A stretch of 64,000 bases of DNA, from contig CAMQBR010000005.1 in NCBI GenBank assembly GCA_946999045.1, forward strand, positions 1-64,000, read 5' to 3'. How positions within the stretch are numbered: the stretch's first letter is position 1; each line of letters opens with the position of its first letter. This document shows positions 35,842 to 45,657 of the stretch, in pieces. A model generated the notes under the pieces. It was not told the DNA's origin, did not search any database, and saw only the letters and a program-made list of their open reading frames with translations. The stretch is from an uncultured Prevotella sp. (lineage in GTDB: Bacteria > Bacteroidota > Bacteroidia > Bacteroidales > Bacteroidaceae). A program made the translations under genes and the position numbers.

Positions 35842-38454
35842 TTATATTTCTTCGATGTCGGTTGTTTTCAACCATCCTTCTCTACCATCTGATAACCTGA
35901 TACCACGCCAGCCGTTCAGTCCTTTATCCGTAATGTCTACCTTTGTACCCTCATGAATAACAAATTCATTATTACTTCCCAGCGAAGGAGTCTTCTTTAC
36001 CGTTACTGTAGGAGTGATAACGATAGCGGATGATCGATGTTCAAGTATCTGTTTTTGTTGATAAGCAAAAAAGTTGCTAAAGATAAATACAATTAGTAAC
36101 AGACTTCCTCCATAGAAACCAATCTTACGAGCAATAACATTAGTCCCAAACAAGTAGAGTAATACCAATAATAAAACTAATACAATAGATACAATACTCA
36201 TTGTAGCCCAGTTGTCAACACTGGTATAATTAACCAGAGAACGATACCATGTTACAAAGAACATTTCACTTTCAGGAGTAATTTTATCAATGGTTTTAGC
36301 AGATGCAAACTGCAAATTAAATTTGATATCATTATCTCCAGGCGATAACAATGAGGCTCGTTCGTATGATATAATAGCCTTTGTAAGATTGTTGGAACGA
36401 TAATAAGCATTACCGAGATTATAATATAAGTCGGCACTTACACCATTTTTGAGTAATTGCTCGTAGTTTGTAATTGCCTTTTGGTAATAACCTCGCTTGT
36501 ATGCATTATCGGCTTGTTGTTTGGTTACAGCCCCAACAGTACTACTAATTGTTAACATTCCTGCCAACAAAAGCATCATCACAGCATTATTCTTCCTAGA
36601 ATGAGTATGCAATTTTACCAATGTCTTGAGTACTTTTTCTATCTCCATGATTGCTGTCATAGCCGAATTCATTGTCTTGTTCATATTTCCAGACACATCT
36701 CCTGGTGCATATCGTTCAAACTGACACTCGTCCAAAGCCGAAATAAACGTTTGAATAATTTGTTCGTTTACACCATGCTGCTGTAAATTTTCCGCAATAT
36801 TCTCATGAGTTAACTGTTCTACTGGCATACCAAGTTTATCACTTACATAACCCCATAAAGCTCTCAAAACCTCATCATAGAACTCATTTTGTTTATTCTG
36901 CTGCATTAGTTGGTAAGCTTTCTTTAATCGTTTGGTTGCAACCTTATTAGCTTTCTTGCCACGCATGCGTACAACATCGGCATGTTCAATAGCTCGCTGC
37001 CTGAACACAATGAGCAAAACAAGGAATGCAATGAAAGGAATTAACAAACTAACACAATAAGTAGCTGAGGCAAAGAAGAACGAATTAATATCGTGTTGCT
37101 TGGTGTTACCTAATTTAATGTTACGAATATCATTCTCAGCCTGTTTGCTATAATCAGTAAAACTTCCACCTTTCCCTTCACCATTCTTTATATCAAGTTG
37201 GAAAGGTTGCGTCTTAATGGTTTTATAGGCATTCAAACCTGTATCATAATAGGTAAATGTTACTGGCGGAATTTCATATTTTCCTTGATTACGTGGTACG
37301 CAAAGAATATCGTAAACCATGTTACCTTCTACACCATTAGCTGTTACTTTAGTTTTGTCTGTTACCTTTGCATCATATTTATCAAAGTCCTTTGGCATTT
37401 GAACAGTAGGCTGCTTAATCAGCTTTAAGTTGCCAATACCACTCACAACCAGATGTAACGTCAATGGTTCTCCTGCCTTTACGGTCTTATGATTGATAGA
37501 AGCAGAGATATTAAACTTACCAACACCTCCTGAAAAGTCTACAGGATGCGCAGGCAATGGGTCTACCGTAACATTAATGGCAGGTGCTTTTATATTGCGA
37601 TTCACTTCCACATAGCCAGATCCACCATTAAAGAAAGCTTCAAAAGGATCCACATTTCGGTTTTGTTGTACTACTATTCCTTTGAATGTAATGCTTGGAA
37701 TAGTAAGCTTACCTGTTACTTGTGGATACATTACATACTGACTCCACGTTACGCAACGATAGTTTCTACCATTAACATTTTCTATATGAAAGCTCTTTTG
37801 TTGGGGTAAAGGTATCTCTTGTGTATGAAATCCAGTAAGGTCTGGCATTTTTCCTTCAAGCTGCGTTAGGTCTACTAGGGTATAAACCTTGTACGTCAAC
37901 AAGATAGGTTCCTGTTCATGTACCCTACGTTTATTAGCACTTACCTTAATAAAAAGTTCTTTACCCGTAATTCTGCTACCAGCTTGTTGCATCTGCGACC
38001 CAGCATCATAGTTATTGTGCATTTGCGGGGCACCATTGCTATGGTGTGCAGATCCCGATACTTTTACCTGCACAGAATGCGATACAATGGTTCTACCATT
38101 CACCTTTGCACGTGCTGCTGAAATGGTAAATGTTCCATTTTTAGCAGCATACAGCGTATAAGTATAGGTAATAGACGATGCACTACTGGTGTGTCCATTA
38201 ACCATTTGATAGCTTGATTGACTCGAAGTATAAGGCCCAGCTATTACTTCAAGGGCAGAAGGAATATTACCAGCTCTAAAATCTTGTACATTCTGAGTAT
38301 TGATAGTGTAAGACAAACGAAAGTTTTCTCCTACAGATACCTGCGATGGCACCGATACCGTGATGCGTTGCGCTAATACGCTACAAGGGTATATTGCACA
38401 AATAAGAAGTGAAATGATAATATATTGTAAAAATCTTCTCATCTTTATCATCAT
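35842..38454 (-). CDS. BatD-BatE fusion (aerotolerance cluster)
   Basis: An 870-residue envelope protein. After a signal peptide (MRRFLQYIIISLLICAIYPC), residues about 25-450 are the BatD beta-rich periplasmic region (VPSQVSVGENFRLSYTINT), followed by a membrane helix and a cytoplasmic helical segment. From about 620 a second membrane-anchored unit begins: a helix, TPR repeats (AYKRGYYQKAITNYEQLL, then YYNLGNAYYRSNNLTKAI), two more helices and an SH3-like end (WRGIRLSDGREGWLKT), which corresponds to BatE. A start at 38472 would use TTG; I use the first ATG. Bat proteins in Bacteroides fragilis affect oxygen tolerance; the mechanism is unknown. Confidence 0.85.
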   Translation of the reverse strand: MMIKMRRFLQYIIISLLICAIYPCSVLAQRITVSVPSQVSVGENFRLSYTINTQNVQDFRAGNIPSALEVIAGPYTSSQSSYQMVNGHTSSASSITYTYTLYAAKNGTFTISAARAKVNGRTIVSHSVQVKVSGSAHHSNGAPQMHNNYDAGSQMQQAGSRITGKELFIKVSANKRRVHEQEPILLTYKVYTLVDLTQLEGKMPDLTGFHTQEIPLPQQKSFHIENVNGRNYRCVTWSQYVMYPQVTGKLTIPSITFKGIVVQQNRNVDPFEAFFNGGSGYVEVNRNIKAPAINVTVDPLPAHPVDFSGGVGKFNISASINHKTVKAGEPLTLHLVVSGIGNLKLIKQPTVQMPKDFDKYDAKVTDKTKVTANGVEGNMVYDILCVPRNQGKYEIPPVTFTYYDTGLNAYKTIKTQPFQLDIKNGEGKGGSFTDYSKQAENDIRNIKLGNTKQHDINSFFFASATYCVSLLIPFIAFLVLLIVFRQRAIEHADVVRMRGKKANKVATKRLKKAYQLMQQNKQNEFYDEVLRALWGYVSDKLGMPVEQLTHENIAENLQQHGVNEQIIQTFISALDECQFERYAPGDVSGNMNKTMNSAMTAIMEIEKVLKTLVKLHTHSRKNNAVMMLLLAGMLTISSTVGAVTKQQADNAYKRGYYQKAITNYEQLLKNGVSADLYYNLGNAYYRSNNLTKAIISYERASLLSPGDNDIKFNLQFASAKTIDKITPESEMFFVTWYRSLVNYTSVDNWATMSIVSIVLVLLLVLLYLFGTNVIARKIGFYGGSLLLIVFIFSNFFAYQQKQILEHRSSAIVITPTVTVKKTPSLGSNNEFVIHEGTKVDITDKGLNGWRGIRLSDGREGWLKTTDIEEI

Positions 38455-38474
38455 CGTAATTATATAAGACAAAC

Positions 38475-39170
38475 TTACCAGTTCTGTTTCAATTTACGAG
38501 AACGAGGCTGTTGCATAGCTTTTTTCATACGCTGTTGCGTAGCTTTTTCTTGTTGCATCGCTGCATTGAGTAATTGCTCAGCATTATCTTTACTCATCCT
38601 ATCCTTAGGCTTATTCTGCTGCCTTTGCTCGTTTTCTTTATTCTTTTGCTGTTGTTTATCATTCTTTTTTTTGTCTTTTTTCTTGTTTTCGTTCTTGTTT
38701 TTATTGCCACCGTTCTTTTTTTGCTGCTTCTGCTGACGTTTGCAGAGAGCCAAGTTATAACGAGTCTCGTTGTCTTGAGGATTGTTTCTCAAGCTCTCTT
38801 TATATGCCTCAATGGCTTCACTATACATCTGGCGATGCTGACAAATCACACCAATGTTATGATAAGCTTTTGCTTTTCTGTATTTACTAGTCTCCAATTT
38901 GCCTGCATTCTCATACTGAACAACAGCCGCTGAATCTTTTTGTTGCATCATCAACGCACAACCAAGATTATAAATAGCTTGCGCATTCTGACTATTTTTA
39001 GCAATAGCTTTGCGATATTCTGCTTCGGCTTTGGTATAGTTTTGCTCTCTATATAGCTTGTTACCAGACCGTATATACTGCCTGTCGCTCTGTGCATACA
39101 GTGAAAAAGCATAAAAAAAAGCTATCAAGAAGCATGCCAAATATTTCATCCAACTATTATTCTTCATCAT
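38475..39170 (-). CDS. batC: BatC, TPR protein
   Basis: A 231-residue exported protein: signal peptide ending SLYAQ, then three TPR repeats (about 30-135; NYTKAEAEYRKAIAKN, AIYNLGCAL, AYHNIGVICQHRQMYSEAI). A very Lys/Asn/Gln-rich tail (145-200) and a short Met/Gln-rich end follow. It lies between batB and the batD-batE fusion, with gaps of 7 and 20 bp. Confidence 0.88.
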   Translation of the reverse strand: MMKNNSWMKYLACFLIAFFYAFSLYAQSDRQYIRSGNKLYREQNYTKAEAEYRKAIAKNSQNAQAIYNLGCALMMQQKDSAAVVQYENAGKLETSKYRKAKAYHNIGVICQHRQMYSEAIEAYKESLRNNPQDNETRYNLALCKRQQKQQKKNGGNKNKNENKKKDKKKNDKQQQKNKENEQRQQNKPKDRMSKDNAEQLLNAAMQQEKATQQRMKKAMQQPRSRKLKQNW

Positions 39171-39177
39171 ACCTCCT

Positions 39178-40200
39178 TTATTTCTTTTTGAATAATTTAA
39201 TATTCTTAAATAACGGATTTTTCGTCTCTAATATGCAAATATCCAATATTAATAACAGCAAAGCTAAGATACCAAAAGCCTGAAATTGTTCATCGTATGC
39301 ACTGTATATCACACTATTGGTTTCTCCTTTTTGCAACTTTGCCAATTCGTCATTCAGTTGTTTTTGTGCATCATTAGTATTGTTCACATGTATATAAGTA
39401 CCCCTACCTGCCTTTGCTATCTCCTGACACATCTTCTCATTAAGAGCTGTCATCACCGTCTGCCCATGCTCATCTTTCATATATCCACCTCCAGGTAATG
39501 GTATCGGTGCGCCTTTAGCATCTCCAACACCTAAGATAAATACGTTAATTCCTTTTTTATAAGCATCTTCAGCTGCCTCTAATGCCCCCCCCTCGTGGTC
39601 TTCACCATCGGTAATAAGGATAATGGCTCTACCCACTTTTTCTTGCTGTGTAAAGCTATTCATTGATAATCGAATAGCTTGTGCAATATCTGTTCCCTGC
39701 GTTGCAATGAGTGAAGGGTCTGCATTCTGCAAAAACATCTTTGCACTTACATAATCACTCGTAATAGGCAGTTGAACAAAGGCGTCACCAGCAAACACCA
39801 CCAAACCTATTTTATCATTGGTAAAGTTATCAACTAAATTCTCAATTAGTAGTTTACTCTTATCCAAACGAGAAGGAACGACATCCTCAGCTTTCATAGA
39901 GTTAGATATATCCAACGCTATAATCGTCTCAATGCCATTACGTTTCTCATTAGAAACCTTTGAACCCATTTGTGGACGAGCAGACATTACAATAAGCAAA
40001 GCTAACGCTACCTGTAACAACCAAAACTTAATAGTTGGACGATATTTAGAAACGTCCTCCATTTGTTGGCGTAACAAAGCAAGGGTACCAAACTTTTTAA
40101 GATTGTTTTTTCTTCTGCGATAGTCCATTAAGCGTATCAAAGCCAATATAGGAATTACCCATAAAAGCCATAGATATATAGGATCTTCAAATCTTATCAT
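39178..40200 (-). CDS. batB: BatB, von Willebrand factor A membrane protein
   Basis: A 340-residue protein with two N-terminal membrane helices, a VWA domain (about 90-290) carrying an intact MIDAS motif DISNS in ALDISNSMKAED, and a C-terminal helix (FGILALLLLILDICIL). It is paralogous to BatA next to it. VWA domains bind protein partners through a metal; here a membrane complex with BatA, MoxR and the TPR proteins is inferred. Confidence 0.9.
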   Translation of the reverse strand: MIRFEDPIYLWLLWVIPILALIRLMDYRRRKNNLKKFGTLALLRQQMEDVSKYRPTIKFWLLQVALALLIVMSARPQMGSKVSNEKRNGIETIIALDISNSMKAEDVVPSRLDKSKLLIENLVDNFTNDKIGLVVFAGDAFVQLPITSDYVSAKMFLQNADPSLIATQGTDIAQAIRLSMNSFTQQEKVGRAIILITDGEDHEGGALEAAEDAYKKGINVFILGVGDAKGAPIPLPGGGYMKDEHGQTVMTALNEKMCQEIAKAGRGTYIHVNNTNDAQKQLNDELAKLQKGETNSVIYSAYDEQFQAFGILALLLLILDICILETKNPLFKNIKLFKKK

Positions 40201-40299
40201 GCGTCAATTTATTGTATGCAGCCATCGGCTGAATGTTCTTTACTATTGATTTTTCCAAAACGTTTTATCTACTTTTTACCACTCTCTGTACACCTTATT

Positions 40300-41298
40300 T
40301 TATGGTATACGTCTTAGCACCGTATTTCTCAGCAACAATTCAAGTAACAAACTCAACACTGCCAGCAAAGCAAAAGGCTGAAAGGCTTCATATCTCTTAG
40401 AATATTTCTTCACTTTCATTTTTGTCTTTTCCAAGGTATCAATGTCCTTATAAATTTGTTTGAGCTGCCTGTTGTTAGTAGCTCTGTAGAAATTTCCTTC
40501 CGTAACGGCTGCAATATCACTCAACGTTTTGGTATCTATTTCTACAGGAATGTTGATATATTGCGTTGTTCCACCTACGTTCATGGGATAAGGTGCTACC
40601 TTATTGGTACCCAAGCCAATGGTGTATACTCTGATACCTAAGCTTTGTGCTATCTGAGCACTGGTCATTGGTGATATATCTCCCATATTATTGCTACCAT
40701 CGGTTAATAAGATAACCACCTTACTTTTAGCTTTAGAATCTTTTAATCTTGATACGGCGTTAGCCAAACCCATACCAACAGCCGTGCCATCAGATATTAA
40801 TCCTCTAGCAGCAATATCTGTACGAACACTATGCAGCAAGCTTAAAAGTGAAGCATGGTCTGTTGTCATAGGACATTGTGTAAAGGCTTCGCCGGCAAAT
40901 ATGGTTAAACCTATGTTATCATTAGGTCTGCTCGATATAAATTCTGACGCTACATTCTTGGCAGCTTCAATGCGGTTAGGTTTCAAATCTTCTGCCAACA
41001 TAGACGTTGAAACGTCCATTGCCAGCATAATGTCAATGCCCTCAACCGTTTTTTCATCCCATGCATTATGTGTTTGAGGGCGAGCCAATACACAAACAAC
41101 AAACACAAAAGTAATGCACCTTAATAACATAGGCGCATGTATCAACCGTATTCGCCAACTTTTAGGTGCAAACATATAAGCATATGTATCGCTCATGAGC
41201 ATCGTAGGTTCACTCTTTTTGCGATAAAGGAAATACCAAATAATATATGGTATCAATAATAATAGTAATGCGAAATATTCTTTATTAACAAATTCCAC
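40300..41298 (-). CDS. batA: BatA, von Willebrand factor A membrane protein
   Basis: A 332-residue paralogue of BatB: two N-terminal helices, a VWA domain with MIDAS DVSTS in AMDVSTSMLAEDLKPNR, the second metal-site TDGSNNMGD, and a C-terminal helix. The start codon is GTG with no in-frame ATG close by. It is 35 bp downstream of the membrane partner gene and 99 bp before batB. Confidence 0.9.
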   Translation of the reverse strand: MEFVNKEYFALLLLLIPYIIWYFLYRKKSEPTMLMSDTYAYMFAPKSWRIRLIHAPMLLRCITFVFVVCVLARPQTHNAWDEKTVEGIDIMLAMDVSTSMLAEDLKPNRIEAAKNVASEFISSRPNDNIGLTIFAGEAFTQCPMTTDHASLLSLLHSVRTDIAARGLISDGTAVGMGLANAVSRLKDSKAKSKVVILLTDGSNNMGDISPMTSAQIAQSLGIRVYTIGLGTNKVAPYPMNVGGTTQYINIPVEIDTKTLSDIAAVTEGNFYRATNNRQLKQIYKDIDTLEKTKMKVKKYSKRYEAFQPFALLAVLSLLLELLLRNTVLRRIP

Positions 41299-41333
41299 AG
41301 TGCTTTGTTTTTACTAATTGTAACTATTAGTTA

Positions 41334-42416
41334 TTAAACCAATAATAAATAAACTTGATAAATAATATACAACAGCAAAGCCACAACGCCAAAGGCAATA
41401 ACAGTCAGCAGCGTTTTTATGGTTATTCTGTTCTTCTGAGCTTGCTTATCTTTCTCATCCAACTTTGGAACAATGCGCTCTTCGGTAGGCTCACCCTCTA
41501 ACTTAGTTTGATCAATAAAGTGGATTGCGTTTACCAAGTTTATGTCATTCTCATTGATAAGCGTTTCATATTTAGCAAATTTCACCAAGTCGGCAGTTTC
41601 AAACAAGCTCTTCAATTCTGCTATCATCTTCTGATCACCCTTCTGATGCAACTGATAAATTATTTCTGTAGTTGTCATCTCCATAGCATTAAAGCCAAAT
41701 CTTTCTTCTATATACTGCCTTAAAGTGTCAGTAAGCTGCGTATAATACGTCTTTTGGTCGGAAGATGAAACCATTTTCTCCTCTTTTAATTTACCAATGG
41801 CTGTAAGAGCTTTCTCATGAGGAGGTATACGTTTTATAATACGTATATGGGTAATGATAGGTTTATTACTTCTAAGACGGATATAAAGATAAAAAGCTAA
41901 TATACAAAGTAGTATAACAAGTATGCTCAACCAAAACATACCACTCCAGTCGCTCCATGCAAATGGATTGTTTTGTACATCCTTTGGAGGAAAAAATTGA
42001 TTAGGATGCAAAGTATCAACATCCATGGTTACCACCTTTAATGCAACGGTATTACCTACCAAATTCTTTCCGTTAACCTTTACCTTTTGTCCAGGTATTG
42101 CATATAAGTTTTCGTCAAACGATGTAAGCGTATACCGCTTAGATACCTTTATCAAGCCATTATCTAATGTTGTTGTATCTGCAGGCGTCACTTCGAGTAT
42201 CTCTACTCCAGGCACCAAATAATGGGATGGTTCAAGATGAGGAAATTGTATCTTGGCATGTTTGTGTGCCGTAACTTCTATCGTCATGCAAGTTTGTTGC
42301 CCAATCAAGATGCCTACGGAGTCTAAACGTTGCTGTACTGTCGTTTGAGCATGTACATGTATACACACTACCAGACCTATCAATAGTAATATAATGTTCT
42401 TTTTCTTAAAAGTCAT
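41334..42416 (-). CDS. Bat-cluster membrane protein with exported N-domain
   Basis: A 360-residue protein with a signal peptide (IILLLIGLVVCIHVHAQ), a periplasmic beta-rich domain (about 25-155), a membrane helix (FWLSILVILLCILAFYLYI) and a cytoplasmic helical segment (about 185-330). A second membrane helix closes it. Bat clusters consistently carry such a gene between the DUF58 gene and batA. The cytoplasmic part is similar in style to the one in BatD. No enzymatic motif is visible. Confidence 0.75.
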   Translation of the reverse strand: MTFKKKNIILLLIGLVVCIHVHAQTTVQQRLDSVGILIGQQTCMTIEVTAHKHAKIQFPHLEPSHYLVPGVEILEVTPADTTTLDNGLIKVSKRYTLTSFDENLYAIPGQKVKVNGKNLVGNTVALKVVTMDVDTLHPNQFFPPKDVQNNPFAWSDWSGMFWLSILVILLCILAFYLYIRLRSNKPIITHIRIIKRIPPHEKALTAIGKLKEEKMVSSSDQKTYYTQLTDTLRQYIEERFGFNAMEMTTTEIIYQLHQKGDQKMIAELKSLFETADLVKFAKYETLINENDINLVNAIHFIDQTKLEGEPTEERIVPKLDEKDKQAQKNRITIKTLLTVIAFGVVALLLYIIYQVYLLLV

Positions 42417-42456
42417 TGTTCACTTATCTGTTACAACTTATATAATATAGATACGT

Positions 42457-43347
42457 CTATACACCCCGTTGAGCAAAAAGACGCATCATAGCCTTTACAT
42501 AATCCTCGTTGGTAGCCACACTTGTCCAGTCTACTCCACTTTTGGCAAACGTCTGTTTGAGTATACCTTCACGCTCCAACCAATAAGCAGTATGCGCTCT
42601 TCGCAATTTAGACGATGATGTATCTATCAACATCTCGTATCCTGTTTCGGCATCACGAATCTTCATCAGTCCGACATTAGGCAAACTCTTAGCACGCCTG
42701 TCATACACCTGCACTGCCACCATATCGTGCTTATGGTTAGCAATGGTAAGTGCATGTTCAAATCGTTCGTACTCTCTGCGTTCGTGTTTGATGTAAAAGT
42801 CGCTCACAACACAAGCTGTGCATCTTCGTTTCATCATTCGGGTAAGATATTCTACCGCCATAGCCACATTTGTTTTCTTACTCTGTGGCTTAAAGTCTAA
42901 CATCTCCCTAATGATGTACAAGATATGCTTTCTGCCCTTTTTGGGTGGAATATATTTCTCTATTCTGTCTGAAAAGAAGATAACCCCAATCTTATCGTTG
43001 TTCTGTATGGCACTAAAAGCCAAGGTTGCAGCAATCTCTGTTGCCATTTCTCGCTTGGTTTGCTTTTGCGTGCCAAAGTTGAGCGATCCAGAAACATCTA
43101 TCAGCAGCATCACTGTTAGCTCACGTTCCTCTTCAAACACCTTAACGTATGGACGATTGAATCTTGCTGTTACATTCCAATCAATATCACGGACATCATC
43201 ACCAAACTGATATTCTCTCACTTCAGCAAATGCCATACCGCGCCCTTTAAACGCAGTATGGTATTGTCCAGCAAAGATGTTCTGACTCAATCCGCGAGTC
43301 TTTATCTCTATTTTTCGTACTTTCTTTAGAATTTCACTTGTATCCAT
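42457..43347 (-). CDS. DUF58 family protein (VWA-like) of the Bat cluster
   Basis: A 296-residue soluble protein with the DUF58 signature GRGMAFAEVREYQFGDDVRDIDW, followed by a VWA-type fold with MIDAS DVSGS in LLIDVSGSLNFGT. The MoxR-DUF58-VWA combination is a widespread chaperone-like system that may insert cofactors or activate protein complexes. I start at MDTSEILKK; the longer frame adds twelve unconserved residues. It begins 73 bp after moxR. Confidence 0.87.
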   Translation of the reverse strand: MDTSEILKKVRKIEIKTRGLSQNIFAGQYHTAFKGRGMAFAEVREYQFGDDVRDIDWNVTARFNRPYVKVFEEERELTVMLLIDVSGSLNFGTQKQTKREMATEIAATLAFSAIQNNDKIGVIFFSDRIEKYIPPKKGRKHILYIIREMLDFKPQSKKTNVAMAVEYLTRMMKRRCTACVVSDFYIKHERREYERFEHALTIANHKHDMVAVQVYDRRAKSLPNVGLMKIRDAETGYEMLIDTSSSKLRRAHTAYWLEREGILKQTFAKSGVDWTSVATNEDYVKAMMRLFAQRGV

Positions 43348-43420
43348 ATTTCTTATTAAAAGAGCCAAAGTCCATACTTTCATAAATTATCATAGCCAGT
43401 ACATTCACTCGCTATTAAAA

Positions 43421-44416
43421 TTAAGGCACCTCTACCTTATTGATAATCTTAGATACAATCTCTTCTGATGTTGTATTGCTGGCTTCTGCCTCGTACGAAA
43501 GACCAATACGGTGACGCAATACATCGTGTGCAACGGCTCTTACATCCTCTGGAATAACGTAACCACGATGCTTAATAAATGCGTAGGCTCGGGCAGCTTT
43601 TGCTAAATTGATAGATGCACGTGGCGAACCACCAAACGTTATCATATCTTTTAGTTCGGGCAACTGATAACGATCGGGATAACGAGTAGCAAATACAATA
43701 TCAGCAATGTATTGAGCTATCTTCTCATCAATATATACTTCGTCTACAATGCTACGCGCCTTTAATATCTCTTCGGCTGTAGTTACAGGTGTAACTTGTG
43801 GCATACTGCTTTGAAGATTTTCTTTGATAATGAGTTTTTCTTCCTCAAGTGTAGGATAATCTAATACAACTTTCAGCATGAAACGGTCTACCTGTGCTTC
43901 TGGCAACTGGTATGTACCTTCTTGTTCGATAGGGTTTTGGGTTGCCATTACCATAAAAGGATTAGGCAATTTAAAGGTTGTTTCGCCAATAGTTACTTGG
44001 TGTTCCTGCATAGCCTCCAACAATGCACTCTGCACTTTAGCTGGTGCACGATTAATTTCATCTGCTAACACGAAATTGGCAAACACAGGACCCTTCTTTA
44101 CCTGAAACTTCTCTTCCTTTTGCGAATAGATAAGTGTACCGATTACATCGGCTGGTAGCAAGTCGGGAGTAAACTGTATTCGGCTGAAATCAGCATCTAT
44201 GAGCTGCGACAGTGTCTTAATAGCCAAAGTTTTTGCAAGTCCTGGCACACCTTCCAGCAAGATGTGTCCATCGCTCAATAAAGAGATGAGTAATGAGTCT
44301 ACAAGGTGTTTCTGACCAATAATAACTTGATCCATACCCTTTACCAAATTGGTAACAAATCCGCTTTGTTGTTCTATCCGGATATTTAATTCTCGAATAT
44401 CAATAGCTTCTACCAT
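43421..44416 (-). CDS. MoxR-type AAA+ ATPase
   Basis: A 331-residue AAA+ ATPase with Walker A GVPGLAKTLAIKTL (about 56-69), Walker B VLADEINRAPAK, sensor ATQNPIEQEGTYQLPEAQ and a helical C-domain. MoxR proteins act with DUF58 and VWA partners, all present downstream. It leads the bat operon; a TATTTTTG -7-like box lies at 44462-44469 on the same strand. Confidence 0.93.
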   Translation of the reverse strand: MVEAIDIRELNIRIEQQSGFVTNLVKGMDQVIIGQKHLVDSLLISLLSDGHILLEGVPGLAKTLAIKTLSQLIDADFSRIQFTPDLLPADVIGTLIYSQKEEKFQVKKGPVFANFVLADEINRAPAKVQSALLEAMQEHQVTIGETTFKLPNPFMVMATQNPIEQEGTYQLPEAQVDRFMLKVVLDYPTLEEEKLIIKENLQSSMPQVTPVTTAEEILKARSIVDEVYIDEKIAQYIADIVFATRYPDRYQLPELKDMITFGGSPRASINLAKAARAYAFIKHRGYVIPEDVRAVAHDVLRHRIGLSYEAEASNTTSEEIVSKIINKVEVP

Positions 44417-44779
44417 AATTATATAATTATTTTATTTTTTTTCTTTTCTAAGAACCGAACGCAAAAATACAATAATAAACAGATAGAAGCGAAAGATAAG
44501 TACTTATTTATCTTAATTTAGCGTGTAATTTGTCTTATTTTAAGAACTTTCACACGCCATACTATTGGATAAATGCTACTATTCTGCCGAATAATTGATA
44601 TTTTGATTCTACATTATGGCACAAAATATCCATTTTCTTTGTATCTGAAGAAAAAGATAAAAATGCAATTATACGAGAGTATTATATGGGCATATTAAAC
44701 TAATATTCATCAAAAGTTGATTCCATGAATTAGTTTTGTTCGTTTTTTTTGTGGGGAGGGGAGGTGAAATCAAATATAA

Positions 44780-44969
44780 GGGCGGTTCTATAAATTACCA
44801 TCGTAAAATTTTTATGTCTGTCTTTTTACGTTTTGTAATCTTGTGGACTCTTTTTGGTTCAATTTGCTTGTTCGTTCAGTCGTATAGCTCGCTATACTCA
44901 TTCACTCATAAACAAATTGACCTCAAAAATAGTCTCACAAACTGTCAAAGCTAATTTATAGAACCGCCC
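44780..44969 (+). repeat. Dispersed repeat, copy D1: complete element with 18-bp inverted ends
   Basis: GGGCGGTTCTATAAATTA at 44780-44797 is the exact complement of 44952-44969. The 190-bp element has a central palindrome CGTATAGC-TC-GCTATAC. It is flanked by ATAA on both sides, which could be a target duplication but is short in AT-rich DNA. No reading frame is credible, so it behaves like a MITE. Flanking sequence back to moxR (44417-44779) holds no gene. Confidence 0.8.
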
Positions 44970-45179
44970 ATAATTGATAGAAAGAGTGTAGCGAGCTACA
45001 CGACTGTGCAAACTTACTTTTTAAACCAAAAACAATGCAAACCGAATGCAATCAAACTTTTTGAAGTATTAAGACGCACAGCCTGTTTTCTAAAAAAAAA
45101 GAAGCCAAAAGATAATAATACATATTTCATAGTTTTAACTCGCTAACTATATATGTGGTGGTAATTTATGGAATCTACC
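44970..45179 (-). repeat. Dispersed repeat, copy D2, abutting D1 in opposite orientation
   Basis: Read on the minus strand it runs from a mutated end (GGTAGATTCCATAAATTACC) through AGAAAACAGGCTGTGCG and TTTGATTGCATTCGGTTTGC to a central hairpin GTGTAGC-TC-GCTACAC, then joins D1. Its left terminal repeat is missing. Relative to D1 the hairpin has A/T pairs changed to G/C pairs on both arms. The sequence from 45180 to 45657 shows no gene. Confidence 0.7.
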
Positions 45180-45657
45180 TAATGTTTTTATTGCAGTTAA
45201 TGTCATAAAAAATGACAATAAAAAGGGTAATGATTTGAGATGAAATAGAAAATTTAACTATACAAAATAGCAGTCAAATAACTTATTTAGAGAATAAATA
45301 GCCACTTTTCTTCTATAAGTATTGAGTTAATGCTGTTATTTGAATAACTTTATACGCCTAACTCATGCTTATGACCTTAGAATATAGTGTGTTGATAATG
45401 GCAGAAAAAGGTATATTTTTACTATTAAATGCATCATTTTGATGGTGCAATAATGAGATTGTTTTCATAAACGCTTGATAGGCTTATCTGTACGAAGAAG
45501 TGTTGTTTTTGGCATATTTTGTACAAGAATTTATCATATTACAAATACGAAAATTATGAAAGCATATCTGTTAATATTTTTCATAATAGCCAATACCATA
45601 CACATAATATTGTTTATAGACCATGTATAGCCTTGTTTTTTCTCATTTGCAGAGAGC

